From assembly GCF_013396335.1 (NCBI RefSeq), contig NZ_JABWSY010000008.1, positions 124,001 through 188,000 of the forward strand: 64,000 bases of DNA. The letters are read 5' to 3'. Of this stretch, positions 1 to 7,560 are shown piece after piece; positions within the stretch are counted from its first letter, which is position 1; the number at the start of each line of letters is the position of its first letter. The translations under genes were made by a program, and so were the position numbers. A model generated the notes under the pieces. That model was not told the DNA's origin, searched no databases, and saw only the letters and a program-made list of their open reading frames with translations. This DNA comes from Bacillus sp. EB106-08-02-XG196 (GTDB lineage: Bacteria; Bacillota; Bacilli; Bacillales; Cytobacillaceae).

Positions 1-887
1 AAATAATAGGTATAGACAGCCAAAGACGTTTCGTGATCAATTGGGATCATTTGAATGGTAGCCATATTACCAGGACCCGGATAAATGGTCACCATCAAAT
101 TCGGCCACAACCAGTAAAATGATCCGCCTTGCATTTCGGCTTCATCTAGATTAACCGTTCCATATTTTTTATCCTTTTTTACAATGGTACCTTGGATCGA
201 ATAATTGTCACATGTAATGATTTGGTAATCATTCATATCCAGAGCAGCAACGAAACTTGGATGGGCAACATGACAGTGGTCACATTCCAGATAGTTGTCA
301 ATATAGGCCTTCCAGTTTGCTTTCACCACACGTGTTCTTTGGTGAGTTCTTTTTAACTCACTTAAGAATGGGAACTTGCTCAATTTTTCAAAGAAATCGC
401 CGTATGACTCGCTTAACGGCTTCGCATTATCATCAAGGTTCACGAAAATTAATGATTCCATAATCCCGATGCGAACAGAACGCAAACAAGCATCTGACAC
501 ACAAGCCGCATCTTCCCCGCGAAAGTTCGGTGCTTTATTCAACTGTCCATCAAGCTTGAAGGTCCAGCCATGGTAACCGCATTGCAGGATTTTCTTGTTT
601 CCTGCCTCTGTTCTTTCAAGCTTTGTCGCACGATGCGGACAAACATTGTAAAAAGCACGTATCACTTCATCTTTTCCGCGGGTTACAAGAATCGGCTCGC
701 CTGCTACATCAAGAGTAAAAAAGTCCCCTGGCTTTTCTAATTGGCTGACATGGCCCACAAGCTGCCATGATTTTGAGAAAACAAGATCCATTTCTTTTTC
801 CAATACTTTCGGGTCTGTATATTTGTCATATGGTAACGGTCTTTCAAATGTACGATTCGTTGCATTTTGCACTTTATTATAAGCCAT
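1..887 (-). CDS. Rieske [2Fe-2S] non-heme iron oxygenase, alpha subunit (3' end outside window)
   Basis: Reads from an ATG at 887 behind GGAGG and runs off the left edge, so about 295 residues are visible. The Rieske centre is clear: Cys83-x-His85 and Cys103-x-x-His106. The mononuclear iron site follows in DNYLECDHCHVAHP (residues about 198-210), with His204 and His209 as likely ligands and Glu201 or a nearby acid as the bridging residue. Such enzymes use O2 and electrons from a reductase to hydroxylate or demethylate a substrate; relatives include choline, carnitine and betaine monooxygenases as well as aromatic ring hydroxylases, and the substrate cannot be chosen from sequence. It is only 39 bp downstream of the reductase gene and is almost surely co-transcribed from the sigma-54-type promoter near 2050. 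Confidence 0.9.
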   Translation of the reverse strand, partial: MAYNKVQNATNRTFERPLPYDKYTDPKVLEKEMDLVFSKSWQLVGHVSQLEKPGDFFTLDVAGEPILVTRGKDEVIRAFYNVCPHRATKLERTEAGNKKILQCGYHGWTFKLDGQLNKAPNFRGEDAACVSDACLRSVRIGIMESLIFVNLDDNAKPLSESYGDFFEKLSKFPFLSELKRTHQRTRVVKANWKAYIDNYLECDHCHVAHPSFVAALDMNDYQIITCDNYSIQGTIVKKDKKYGTVNLDEAEMQGGSFYWLWPNLMVTIYPGPGNMATIQMIPIDHETSLAVYTYY

Positions 888-926
888 GATTTTTTCCTCC
901 ATAATATAGATTCGATTTTTTTACTA

Positions 927-1967
927 TTAAACTCTTACTTTCTGTTCTTTAGTGGCTTTACTGCTCTTTTCTTTTTTCTCCATCATGCTTGTACTGTGAA
1001 GCGGCTGCACCTTCGAATGTGGATCAAGGTAAACCTTAGCATTACTTATAGCTGTCGGCGCCTCACCAAAACCACTGGCAATCAGCTTCACTTTTCCTTT
1101 ATACGTGCAAATATCCCCTGCCGCATAAATCCCTTTTATCGTTGTTTCCATTTGGGAATTGACAACGATTGAATTCCCTTCGATTTCTAAACCCCAGTCC
1201 TTTATCGGGCCGAGCGAGGAGACAAATCCGTAATTGACAAGGACATCATCCACTTCGATTTCTAATGAATCGCCACTGTTCGTTTCTGTCAAAACTACCT
1301 TTTCAACCTTGTTCTCTCCTATTAGTTCGACCGGAACATACGGCGTTAAAACCTCTACCTTTGACTTTTTCAATAATTCAACACTGTGTTCATGGGCACG
1401 GAACTTATCTCTTCTGTGAATGAGTGATACTTTTTCTGCTATGGGTTCAAGCATTAATGCCCAATCAACCGCAGAATCACCACCACCAAATACTGCAACC
1501 CTTCTTCCGGAAAAGCGACTTACATCCTGAACGAAATAATGGATATTTGCGCTTTCAAACTTTTCTTCGCCCTCTAATTTCAACTTCCGTGGCTGGAAGG
1601 CTCCATTTCCAGCCGTAATAATGACTGCTTTCGTATAATGAATTCCTTTGTTTGTTACGATTGCAAAAGACTGATCATCAAGACGCGTGATACTTTCAAC
1701 TGATTCCTCTAAACAAAGTGTTGGTTGAAACTGGTTCATTTGCATCATTAAATGATCAATGAGCTCCCCTGCTCTCACCTTTGGAAACCCGGCAATATCA
1801 TAAATATATTTTTCAGGGTACAACGCAGACAATTGTCCGCCTAGTTGGGGAAGACTTTCAATTATTTTTACAGAAGCTTTGCGCATCCCCGCATAGAAAG
1901 CGGTAAATAATCCAACTGGCCCTCCGCCGATAATGGTAATATCAAATGTTTCTAGTTGCTCTCCCAT
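927..1967 (-). CDS. ferredoxin/flavodoxin--NADP+ reductase, YumC/YcgT (thioredoxin-reductase-like) type
   Basis: A 346-residue flavoprotein with an FAD dinucleotide site GGGPVG at residues 14-19, a central NAD(P)H site ([13 protein letters not shown]) and the C-terminal FAD motif [10 protein letters not shown]. The redox-active CxxC of thioredoxin reductase is absent, which is the hallmark of the bacterial-type ferredoxin-NADP reductases of Bacillus. The ATG at 1967 is preferred over the upstream ATG at 2003 because GGGAGGGA sits just before it. As first gene of the unit with the Rieske oxygenase, it probably supplies electrons to that enzyme, directly or through a ferredoxin not encoded here. 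It is unusual that no dedicated ferredoxin gene is present. Confidence 0.88.
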   Translation of the reverse strand: MGEQLETFDITIIGGGPVGLFTAFYAGMRKASVKIIESLPQLGGQLSALYPEKYIYDIAGFPKVRAGELIDHLMMQMNQFQPTLCLEESVESITRLDDQSFAIVTNKGIHYTKAVIITAGNGAFQPRKLKLEGEEKFESANIHYFVQDVSRFSGRRVAVFGGGDSAVDWALMLEPIAEKVSLIHRRDKFRAHEHSVELLKKSKVEVLTPYVPVELIGENKVEKVVLTETNSGDSLEIEVDDVLVNYGFVSSLGPIKDWGLEIEGNSIVVNSQMETTIKGIYAAGDICTYKGKVKLIASGFGEAPTAISNAKVYLDPHSKVQPLHSTSMMEKKEKSSKATKEQKVRV

Positions 1968-2049
1968 ATCTTCCCTCCCTTTTGTCTTATGGGAAACGTG
2001 CACCGTTCACCAACGAAACAAAATAATGAATGACTCATACCTTTACTAA

Positions 2050-2065
2050 TGCAAGTACTGTGCCA
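2050..2065 (-). promoter_or_regulatory. sigma-54 (-24/-12) promoter
   Basis: The minus strand reads TGGCAC-agtac-TTGCA, an exact match to the SigL/sigma-54 consensus TGGCAC-N5-TTGCA. It lies about 80 bp upstream of the reductase start at 1967 and directly opposite the gene for a sigma-54 activator, so this activator-promoter pairing is well supported. Confidence 0.88.
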
Positions 2066-2128
2066 ATGTTGTTAAACCCTAGAAACATGCAGATGATTTG
2101 TAAAAATATGCTGAATATTACGAATAAA

Positions 2129-2146
2129 TGAGTTAAAATGAACTCA
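2129..2146. promoter_or_regulatory. putative activator-binding site (UAS)
   Basis: A perfect inverted repeat TGAGTT-N6-AACTCA lies about 65-80 bp upstream of the -24/-12 promoter, the usual place for an enhancer-binding protein. Further half-sites occur at 2172-2178 (AACTCAC) and 2031-2038 (TGACTCAT). Its use by the adjacent activator is an inference. Confidence 0.6.
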
Positions 2147-2201
2147 CTGTTACTTAATTTGAAGCAAAAATAACTCACTTTTTAAAAAGAGGGGCTTTCT
2201 T

Positions 2202-3569
2202 ATGAAAATATCAACTCACACAGGCAATGTAGAAATGACTGTTCAAACTCTATTAAAAATTCTTGATCACTCCTCTGACGAAATCTTCGTCCTTGATGGT
2301 GAAAAGCGAATTCTTTATGTCAATCAGGTTTGCGAAAAGCACTATGGCCTCAAACCAACAGAGGTCATCGGAAAGTTTAATGTCGAACTGTTTGAAAAAG
2401 GGTATTGGAAGCCTTCGATTGTTCCAGAGGTTTATAGAAGAAAAGAACCATGCTATATGAGGCAGGTCACGAATATTGGGGCAGAGTTAATGACCTCCGC
2501 CGTGCCTATCTTGAACGAAAAAGGCGAAATTGATCTCGTCGTTATCACCTCAACTCAGGTAGAAAACATTAAAATGATGAGGGCGAAGGAAGAGAATAGT
2601 GAGTCGAAATCCACTCACGAGTCTGCTGCTGAAGACCTTATCGTTACCAATAGCGGCAAGATCAAGAGTATCTTGGAGTTTTCCAAAAAGGTTGCCCCGA
2701 CAGATTCAAATATTCTTATTCTTGGGGAGTCTGGAACAGGAAAAACGGTACTGGCCCAATATATCCATAAAATCAGCAAACGGAACAATGGACCCTTTCT
2801 AGCCATCAACTGTGCGGCCATTCCTGAAGAGCTATTAGAATCAGAGCTGTTTGGTTATGCAAATGGCGCCTTTACCGGTGCAAGTAAATTGGGGAAACAA
2901 GGACTTATCGAGGCGGGAAACGGCGGTACCATCTTTTTAGATGAGATTGGAGAAATGCCAGTATCTGTGCAGGCAAAACTTCTGCAGGTTATTCAGGAAA
3001 AACAGTTTATACCAGTCGGGAGCAATAAAATTAAAAAAGTGGATATTCGGATTATCGCTGCAACCAATAAAAACTTATCGGATATGGTGAAAGACAAAGC
3101 CTTTCGTGAGGATTTATTTTACCGGTTGAATGTGATTGATATTCACCTGCCACCTTTATCTGAAAGAAAAGAGGATATTATTCCCCTCATTTACAACTTT
3201 TTAAATAAATTTAATCAAAAGTATAATGAGAATAAAGTAATTTCCGATGAATGCCTAAACATTCTTATTCACTATTCCTGGCCAGGCAATATCCGTCAGT
3301 TGGAAAATTTAATGGAACGTTTAGTGATCATAAGTAATTCCATTATTCAACTTGCCGACCTACCGGATATTATCAATGAAAGTGTCGGACAGGTTACACA
3401 ACTTGCGCTTCCAAACTCATTGGATAAAGCCCTTGATGAAACGAAGAGGACTTTTATCAGAAGATCCTTTCAAACGCACAAATCTTCTAGAAAGGTGGCA
3501 AACGACCTTGGCATCAGTCAAACCAAGGCATCAAACCTGATTAGAAAATATTGCTCAGATTTGGTGTGA
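2202..3569 (+). CDS. sigma-54-dependent transcriptional activator with PAS sensor domain
   Basis: A 455-residue enhancer-binding protein. Residues about 15-120 form a PAS domain (HSSDEIFVLDGEKRILYVN), the likely signal sensor. The AAA+ domain (about 145-385) has Walker A GESGTGKT at 175-182, the sigma-54 contact loop GAFTGA at 222-227 and Walker B GGTIFLDEIGE near 241-251. A Fis-type helix-turn-helix closes the protein (about 420-455). It starts at ATG 2202 after an AGAGGGG site. It is divergent from the reductase/oxygenase pair, whose promoter is of sigma-54 type, so it probably activates that pair in response to the oxygenase substrate or a related small molecule. PAS ligand unknown. Confidence 0.93.
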   Translation: MKISTHTGNVEMTVQTLLKILDHSSDEIFVLDGEKRILYVNQVCEKHYGLKPTEVIGKFNVELFEKGYWKPSIVPEVYRRKEPCYMRQVTNIGAELMTSAVPILNEKGEIDLVVITSTQVENIKMMRAKEENSESKSTHESAAEDLIVTNSGKIKSILEFSKKVAPTDSNILILGESGTGKTVLAQYIHKISKRNNGPFLAINCAAIPEELLESELFGYANGAFTGASKLGKQGLIEAGNGGTIFLDEIGEMPVSVQAKLLQVIQEKQFIPVGSNKIKKVDIRIIAATNKNLSDMVKDKAFREDLFYRLNVIDIHLPPLSERKEDIIPLIYNFLNKFNQKYNENKVISDECLNILIHYSWPGNIRQLENLMERLVIISNSIIQLADLPDIINESVGQVTQLALPNSLDKALDETKRTFIRRSFQTHKSSRKVANDLGISQTKASNLIRKYCSDLV

Positions 3570-3583
3570 GCTAAGGGGGACCT

Positions 3584-3639
3584 TGGGGACGGTTCTCCTG
3601 GCCTTTTTTATTTATGTGATGACCACAGAACCGTCCCCA
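3584..3639. repeat. GGGGACGGTTCT palindromic repeat, complete copy
   Basis: Left arm TTGGGGACGGTTCTCCTGG, about 20 bp of AT-rich loop, right arm GACCACAGAACCGTCCCCA. It begins 15 bp after the activator stop codon. One base is missing from the usual CCACAAGAACC right arm. Confidence 0.9.
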
Positions 3640-3712
3640 TGGCGAATATGATTTGAAAAAATGGAAAATACTTTTATGGATAATGAATAATAATGGGATA
3701 GGGGTTCTGAAC

Positions 3713-4216
3713 ATGCTGATGGAGCATTTGATTCTGGTTGCAATGTGGATTTTTGGCTTTGTTGGCTTGACCCTGTTTGTTCCGCGGAAAGATCGGCGAA
3801 AGGGATTCTTGGCATTCTTAATGTTTCAAGCCATCGTCTGGCTTTGCGATATGCCGGCTTTTAAATTTGATCTGTTAAGAGCGCCTATACGAGAGTTACC
3901 AAGAGCAACAGATCTCCCTCTTACCATCGATTACTTTTTTTACCCGGTTTTGTTTTCGATATTTTACGTACATAGACGGGTAAACGGCAGACTAGGGTCT
4001 AGAATTACCTACTTTTTTGTTTGGGTCTCTGCCTCAGCGTTGCTTGATATTGTGATTGAAAGATATACGGATTTATTAGAATATGAATGGTTGAAGTGGT
4101 ATGGAATGTGGATTTACATGGGATTTCTCTTTTACGTGAGTCAAGTCTGCTGTAATTGGTTCTTTAAGGACAAAGCCTTGTTTCAGGCGGAGCGGTGGGA
4201 AGCAAATGAGAATTGA
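3713..4216 (+). CDS. CBO0543-type multi-pass membrane protein
   Basis: About 167 residues with four to five hydrophobic segments, starting at ATG 3713 after a GGATAGGGG stretch (an upstream in-frame ATG at 3653 has no ribosome site and lies next to the palindromic repeat). The middle carries a family-typical pattern: a short loop after two helices, then a pair of aromatic-rich helices and a late segment DIVIERYTDLLEYEWLKWY. The following gene has the same pattern, so the two are tandem paralogues. The family is common in Bacillus and Clostridium and has no known function. The stop overlaps the next start by 11 bp, which implies translational coupling. Confidence 0.75.
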   Translation: MLMEHLILVAMWIFGFVGLTLFVPRKDRRKGFLAFLMFQAIVWLCDMPAFKFDLLRAPIRELPRATDLPLTIDYFFYPVLFSIFYVHRRVNGRLGSRITYFFVWVSASALLDIVIERYTDLLEYEWLKWYGMWIYMGFLFYVSQVCCNWFFKDKALFQAERWEANEN

Positions 4217-4676
4217 GTGGTGGATCCTCATTTCCGTGTACCCAGTGGCAACAGTAATTCTTTTTTTCATACCTAAAAATAAACGTCGAATTGCGGTAGT
4301 GGCCTTTTTATTCCAACAGGTTATTACTTTTATTACAGGCTTATTTGTCGTCGAGTGGGGGCTGCTTGAATACCCTGTTCGATTTTTTGCCTCGATCAAT
4401 CGAGCGAGCTTCACGTTTGAGTATTATGCTTTTCCAGTCATATGTGCCGCCTTTAATGTCTGGTACCCCAACCATCGAAGTACTCTTATTCAATTGGGTT
4501 ATTACGTTGGATATAGTACCGTTTTGACTATCGCTGAAGTGATAATCGAAAAATACACCGAACTCATCACCTACATATACTGGGATTGGTATATTAGTTG
4601 GGTTACCATAGGTCTTGCGTTATTGATAGGACGTTTATTTTGTGTCTGGTTTTTCAAGAAGGGAGAGGCATTATAG
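4206..4676 (+). CDS. CBO0543-type multi-pass membrane protein (tandem paralogue)
   Basis: 156 residues, four to five membrane segments. It shows the family pattern well: FFIPKNKRR at the first cytoplasmic turn, FEYYAFPVICAAFNVWYP in the middle, then IEKYTELITYIYWDWY and a C-terminal CVWFFKK. It overlaps the preceding paralogue by 11 bp and shares the layout aromatic loop, E-[KR]-YT-[DE]-L, W-x-x-Y with it. Function unknown; the pair may form a hetero-oligomer, which is only a guess from their coupling. Confidence 0.8.
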   Translation: MRIEWWILISVYPVATVILFFIPKNKRRIAVVAFLFQQVITFITGLFVVEWGLLEYPVRFFASINRASFTFEYYAFPVICAAFNVWYPNHRSTLIQLGYYVGYSTVLTIAEVIIEKYTELITYIYWDWYISWVTIGLALLIGRLFCVWFFKKGEAL

Positions 4677-4739
4677 CATCTCCCCCTGCCTTTAAGATAA
4701 AAAAAGCAGAGAGCTCAACTCTCCGCCTGGACTAACCCC

Positions 4740-4860
4740 GTTACCGATGATCCGGTTTCCAGGATGAAAACCTTTTTTCAATCACTTCTTGACCAGTTTC
4801 ACTGGAAAATGAGGTCGAAATCTGTTTTCACTCTTTAGAAGGCATCAAAAGAAATAGGCA
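4740..4860 (-). repeat. degraded relative of the 330-bp duplicated sequence
   Basis: Read on the minus strand, this stretch gives SENRFR followed by a similar hydrophobic/basic run broken by stops. The same peptide and spacing occur in the near-identical copies at 43671-43999 and 53931-54265. The shared GTCGAAATCTGTT-TCACT core is visible in all three. It looks like an old, decayed member of that family. The rest of 4680-4980 holds a small hairpin near 4706-4727 and nothing else recognised. Confidence 0.4.
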
Positions 4861-4980
4861 AAGAAAAAAGAAATCCCTTATGAGATTAACGGGTTTACTT
4901 GTGAGGTGCAAAACGTCAAATCACCGACCTAATCACGCAGTAAATAGCATAACTTTCACAACACAGATCACAGTATATCA

Positions 4981-5019
4981 AAAAGGCTCAGAGTTATTTC
5001 CAACTCTAAGCCTTTTTTG
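4981..5019. terminator. bidirectional intrinsic terminator
   Basis: Stem AAAAGGCT-c-AGAGTT / AACTCT-a-AGCCTTTT with A and T runs on both sides. It separates the convergent genes ending at 4676 (+) and 5158 (-), the one convergent pair here without a palindromic repeat. Confidence 0.8.
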
Positions 5020-5157
5020 TATTATCTTATTTCACTAAAGAAGCACCCTATAGTTTAAGTAGAAACTTTCACAATGTCTTCCACAATTAAATAAAAGCGC
5101 CCTTTAGCGAAGGGACTGTTAGTTTTATCCAGGTTAAACTCGGTTATTTTTAATGAA

Positions 5158-5640
5158 TCATTCAATTTTATTAAGTACATTTCTTTTTACTAATTCCTTC
5201 TCTTTAACAAAATGAAATCCATATAAAAGAAGTGCTAACATCGTTAAAACATACATTAACTGGATTTTTTTCATACGCACCAGCGATGCAACTCCAAATT
5301 TTTTAAGGATAGGTTCTCCAACATATGTAAAAGCTAAATGCACGATTAAATTCAACCCTATATATCTTATAATGTTGCCATAAGCAAATTTCATAATCCA
5401 TAATGAACCGGCAAAGAATGTACCCCAAGTAAAAGGAAATGACGCCAAAACGGAGGGGTGTTTTTTTCCATACCACAACCACCATCTTCTCTTTTTCGCA
5501 ATAAACTGAACCACTGTCACAATAATAGCCATAAAAAGGGAGGTGGGGAGAAATCGTTTAACGGATTTTTTGCCTGCAAAAGCAAGAGAAAACCAAGAAA
5601 GAACCGTCATCAATACCAAAAATGGTTTCACATATTTCAT
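5158..5640 (-). CDS. small multi-pass membrane protein, function unknown
   Basis: 160 residues with four to five hydrophobic segments. It aligns by eye with the 154-residue protein at 31296: both have a [KR]R[FY][LM]P-x-x-LF turn near residue 28, a WW motif followed by about 25 residues, a glycine-rich helix (WGTFFAGSLWIMKF versus YGVFLVGTIWIFYF) and a late basic stretch KKF/KKL. They are therefore paralogues within this window. No known function. The start at 5640 has a weak GAGGTAGTT ribosome site. The gene stands alone on the minus strand. Confidence 0.65.
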   Translation of the reverse strand: MKYVKPFLVLMTVLSWFSLAFAGKKSVKRFLPTSLFMAIIVTVVQFIAKKRRWWLWYGKKHPSVLASFPFTWGTFFAGSLWIMKFAYGNIIRYIGLNLIVHLAFTYVGEPILKKFGVASLVRMKKIQLMYVLTMLALLLYGFHFVKEKELVKRNVLNKIE

Positions 5641-6135
5641 AATAACTACCTCTTCTAACTGTCTTTAGGAGATAATTTACCCAGTTTTAGGGACTTTATT
5701 AAAAGTATTTAATAAATCCTTACTTCGCAATATGGACCGATTGTTGAACATAAGTTAAACAACTCTCTTCAACTAAACTGCTACCGTTAGCGTAAGAGCA
5801 TCTTTTCACAAACTTTCCAATATCTATAATATGATTTTAAAATAAATATCCAATAGCCTTCGTGATTGCAACACAATTCACTCACTAAATCACAAAGAAT
5901 TCGCACATCCTCCAATAATTATTTCATACCCTATGATTTAATATGTGAATTAGGGCGAAACGGATGAAAGAAATTCGTCGAAATGTTGTTAAATCAATAA
6001 AAAACGCACTGTGAATTATATTGTGAATTCAAGTGCGTTTTCCTATGTGTTTTACTGTTGTCCCTTTGAAAATTATATGTTCTAATTCAAAGACTAAATT
6101 CCGACCTAAAAAGCCACAAGAATCGTCCCCTATGT
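5641..6135. other. intergenic region with no recognised gene
   Basis: About 495 bp, AT-rich. No convincing coding region with a ribosome site was found. Apart from the terminator at 6001-6041 nothing structured stands out. Confidence 0.5.
6001..6041. terminator. bidirectional terminator-like hairpin
   Basis: Stem AAAACGCACT / AGTGCGTTTT around a 21-base loop, with A and T runs at the ends. It lies about 95 bp beyond the stop of the minus-strand lipoprotein gene at 6136 and may terminate it. Confidence 0.7.
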
Positions 6136-6828
6136 TCACCATGAAACGACAATCCACTCATCGTGCTCTTCTATTGAAAAATCATCATCAAATTCCTGAG
6201 GACCTACCAATTCAACGCTTTCTCCGGTTTGAGCCACCTGTTTGACGCCTTCGATAATTTTTTCTGCAGACTCACCTTTGTCTGCCATCAAATCACAAAG
6301 TATATCGATATGGTTTGGCGCAGCACTTGCAACTCCCGTACTCATACCGACGAGCACCTCTTCATCTTTCACAATCGCAAAAACGTCAGAATACGGAATA
6401 GCATAAAGTGTAGCCCCGTATTTCACTGCAACATTTATCCAATCTTGAAATTTTTCTTCATGCATCAAATTAATATATTTCGAATCCCCGAACATAATAA
6501 AATCCTCAGCAAGTGTTTCTTCCTTTTCATCTACTAGGGGTTCCGTAGGTTCCTGTGATAGGGTTTGAATTTCATTTTCCTCTTCTTCTACCGTCTGAGG
6601 AGAAATTGACCTTTGCGTTTCAACATTGTCATTATTTTCACTGTTTATCAGTTTAATATCTTGATTGCTCTCAATCATTTCATTTTCAGTTATCATTTGG
6701 GTTGGTTCTAAAGTGATAGTTTGTGGAGATAGTTCAACAGTAGTATCTACCTTACTCTGAGAAACATCTTCAGAAGAACATGCAGCCATTAACATCAAAA
6801 GAGTGATCAAAATTAAACCATGCTTCAT
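6136..6828 (-). CDS. predicted lipoprotein of unknown function
   Basis: 230 residues. The N-terminus is a lipoprotein signal, hydrophobic residues 4-15 followed by the lipobox MAAC with Cys17. Residues 18-105 are a low-complexity acidic and Thr/Ser/Glu-rich spacer, likely unstructured and spanning the cell wall. The last 120 residues look folded (DFIMFGDSKYINLMHEEKFQDW onward is one block; the repeated pattern of beta strands and helices suggests a small alpha/beta domain). No family recognised. It is monocistronic, between two long AT-rich gaps. Confidence 0.7.
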   Translation of the reverse strand: MKHGLILITLLMLMAACSSEDVSQSKVDTTVELSPQTITLEPTQMITENEMIESNQDIKLINSENNDNVETQRSISPQTVEEEENEIQTLSQEPTEPLVDEKEETLAEDFIMFGDSKYINLMHEEKFQDWINVAVKYGATLYAIPYSDVFAIVKDEEVLVGMSTGVASAAPNHIDILCDLMADKGESAEKIIEGVKQVAQTGESVELVGPQEFDDDFSIEEHDEWIVVSW

Positions 6829-7316
6829 CCTTTTATTCCCCCCAAAAATTATATCTACCTATTAAACGTTTTAAAATTGGAAATGTTCCCTATTTTCTTA
6901 AAAATAGTCCAATAGTTACAGTACGTAAATTTCAACTATTCCATCACGACTATCTACTAAATAAATAGATTAGAGCTGTATGTTAAAAGGAAACTCCTAA
7001 TCCCTTTTTTAAATACCCGCATTTACATTAAACTAAACCACCCATTTATAACGTTGATACGAAGGATTGGACTTTGTTGAAGTTGACATAGATTTTGATG
7101 AAGAGGGTAAATCCTGAAACGAAAGAGTACTATAAATGTCTCGTATGATTGAATACTGTTCATTTGAAATAAGGAAGTTGTTGGAAATTATACTTTCAGA
7201 ATAATCACATAAGTGTTACTATTAAATTATTAATATAATCGATATCGTCACAAAGTCAAGTTCTAACGAGAATCTATGTGAACCACTGGTTTAATCATTC
7301 AAAGGGAGTGTTTTAT
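6829..7316. other. intergenic region, mostly unassigned
   Basis: About 490 bp of AT-rich sequence. It must hold the promoters for the lipoprotein gene (minus) and for the short gene at 7317 (plus). No open reading frame with a ribosome site was convincing. Confidence 0.4.
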
Positions 7317-7418
7317 TTGAAATTCAAATCCATCCTTTGTTTCTTTCGCAGACGACATAAGTACAGTTATTACACTAGTAAATGCATCAGATGTGGAAAA
7401 CGTAGTAATTCTATGTAA
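7317..7418 (+). CDS. 33-residue basic protein with a Cys-x-x-Cys knuckle
   Basis: TTG start at 7317 preceded by AAAGGGAG at proper spacing, 33 codons, then TAA followed at once by a strong terminator. The product begins MKFKSILCFFRRRHKY and ends KCIRCGKRSNSM, with Cys8, Cys23 and Cys26. The layout (short basic/aromatic head, then CxxCGK) resembles small phage-type zinc-ribbon proteins such as DUF1660, but that comparison is from memory and tentative. The combination of ribosome site, closed frame and tight terminator is what makes it credible as a gene. Confidence 0.6.
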   Translation: MKFKSILCFFRRRHKYSYYTSKCIRCGKRSNSM

Positions 7419-7420
7419 AA

Positions 7421-7445
7421 AAAAGAGCCTTAGGGCTCTTTTTTT
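7421..7445 (+). terminator. intrinsic terminator of the 33-residue gene
   Basis: Stem AAGAGCC-tta-GGGCTCTT followed by a T run, starting 3 bp after the stop codon at 7418. Confidence 0.88.
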
Positions 7446-7462
7446 CGACTCTTCGGGAGTCC

Positions 7463-7553
7463 ATGGGGACGGTTCTCCCGATATTTTATATTTTAACAAA
7501 GACCACAAGAACCGTCCCCACGGTCCTCACCACGGTCCTCAGAACCGTCCACT
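7463..7553. repeat. palindromic repeat, complete copy with duplicated right flank
   Basis: Left arm CATGGGGACGGTTCT at 7463, right arm GACCACAAGAACCGTCCCCA ending 7520. After it the flank CCACGGTCCTC is repeated twice and a second truncated right arm CAGAACCGTCCA follows. It fills the gap between the convergent genes ending 7418 and 7561. Confidence 0.88.
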
Positions 7554-7560
7554 TGGCATA

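Noticed and set aside
7299..7508. Minus-strand reading frame across the repeat at 7463 and other frames ending in RTVP-type peptides
   Set aside because: They arise from translation of the palindromic repeat and overlap the better-supported 33-codon gene; no ribosome site.
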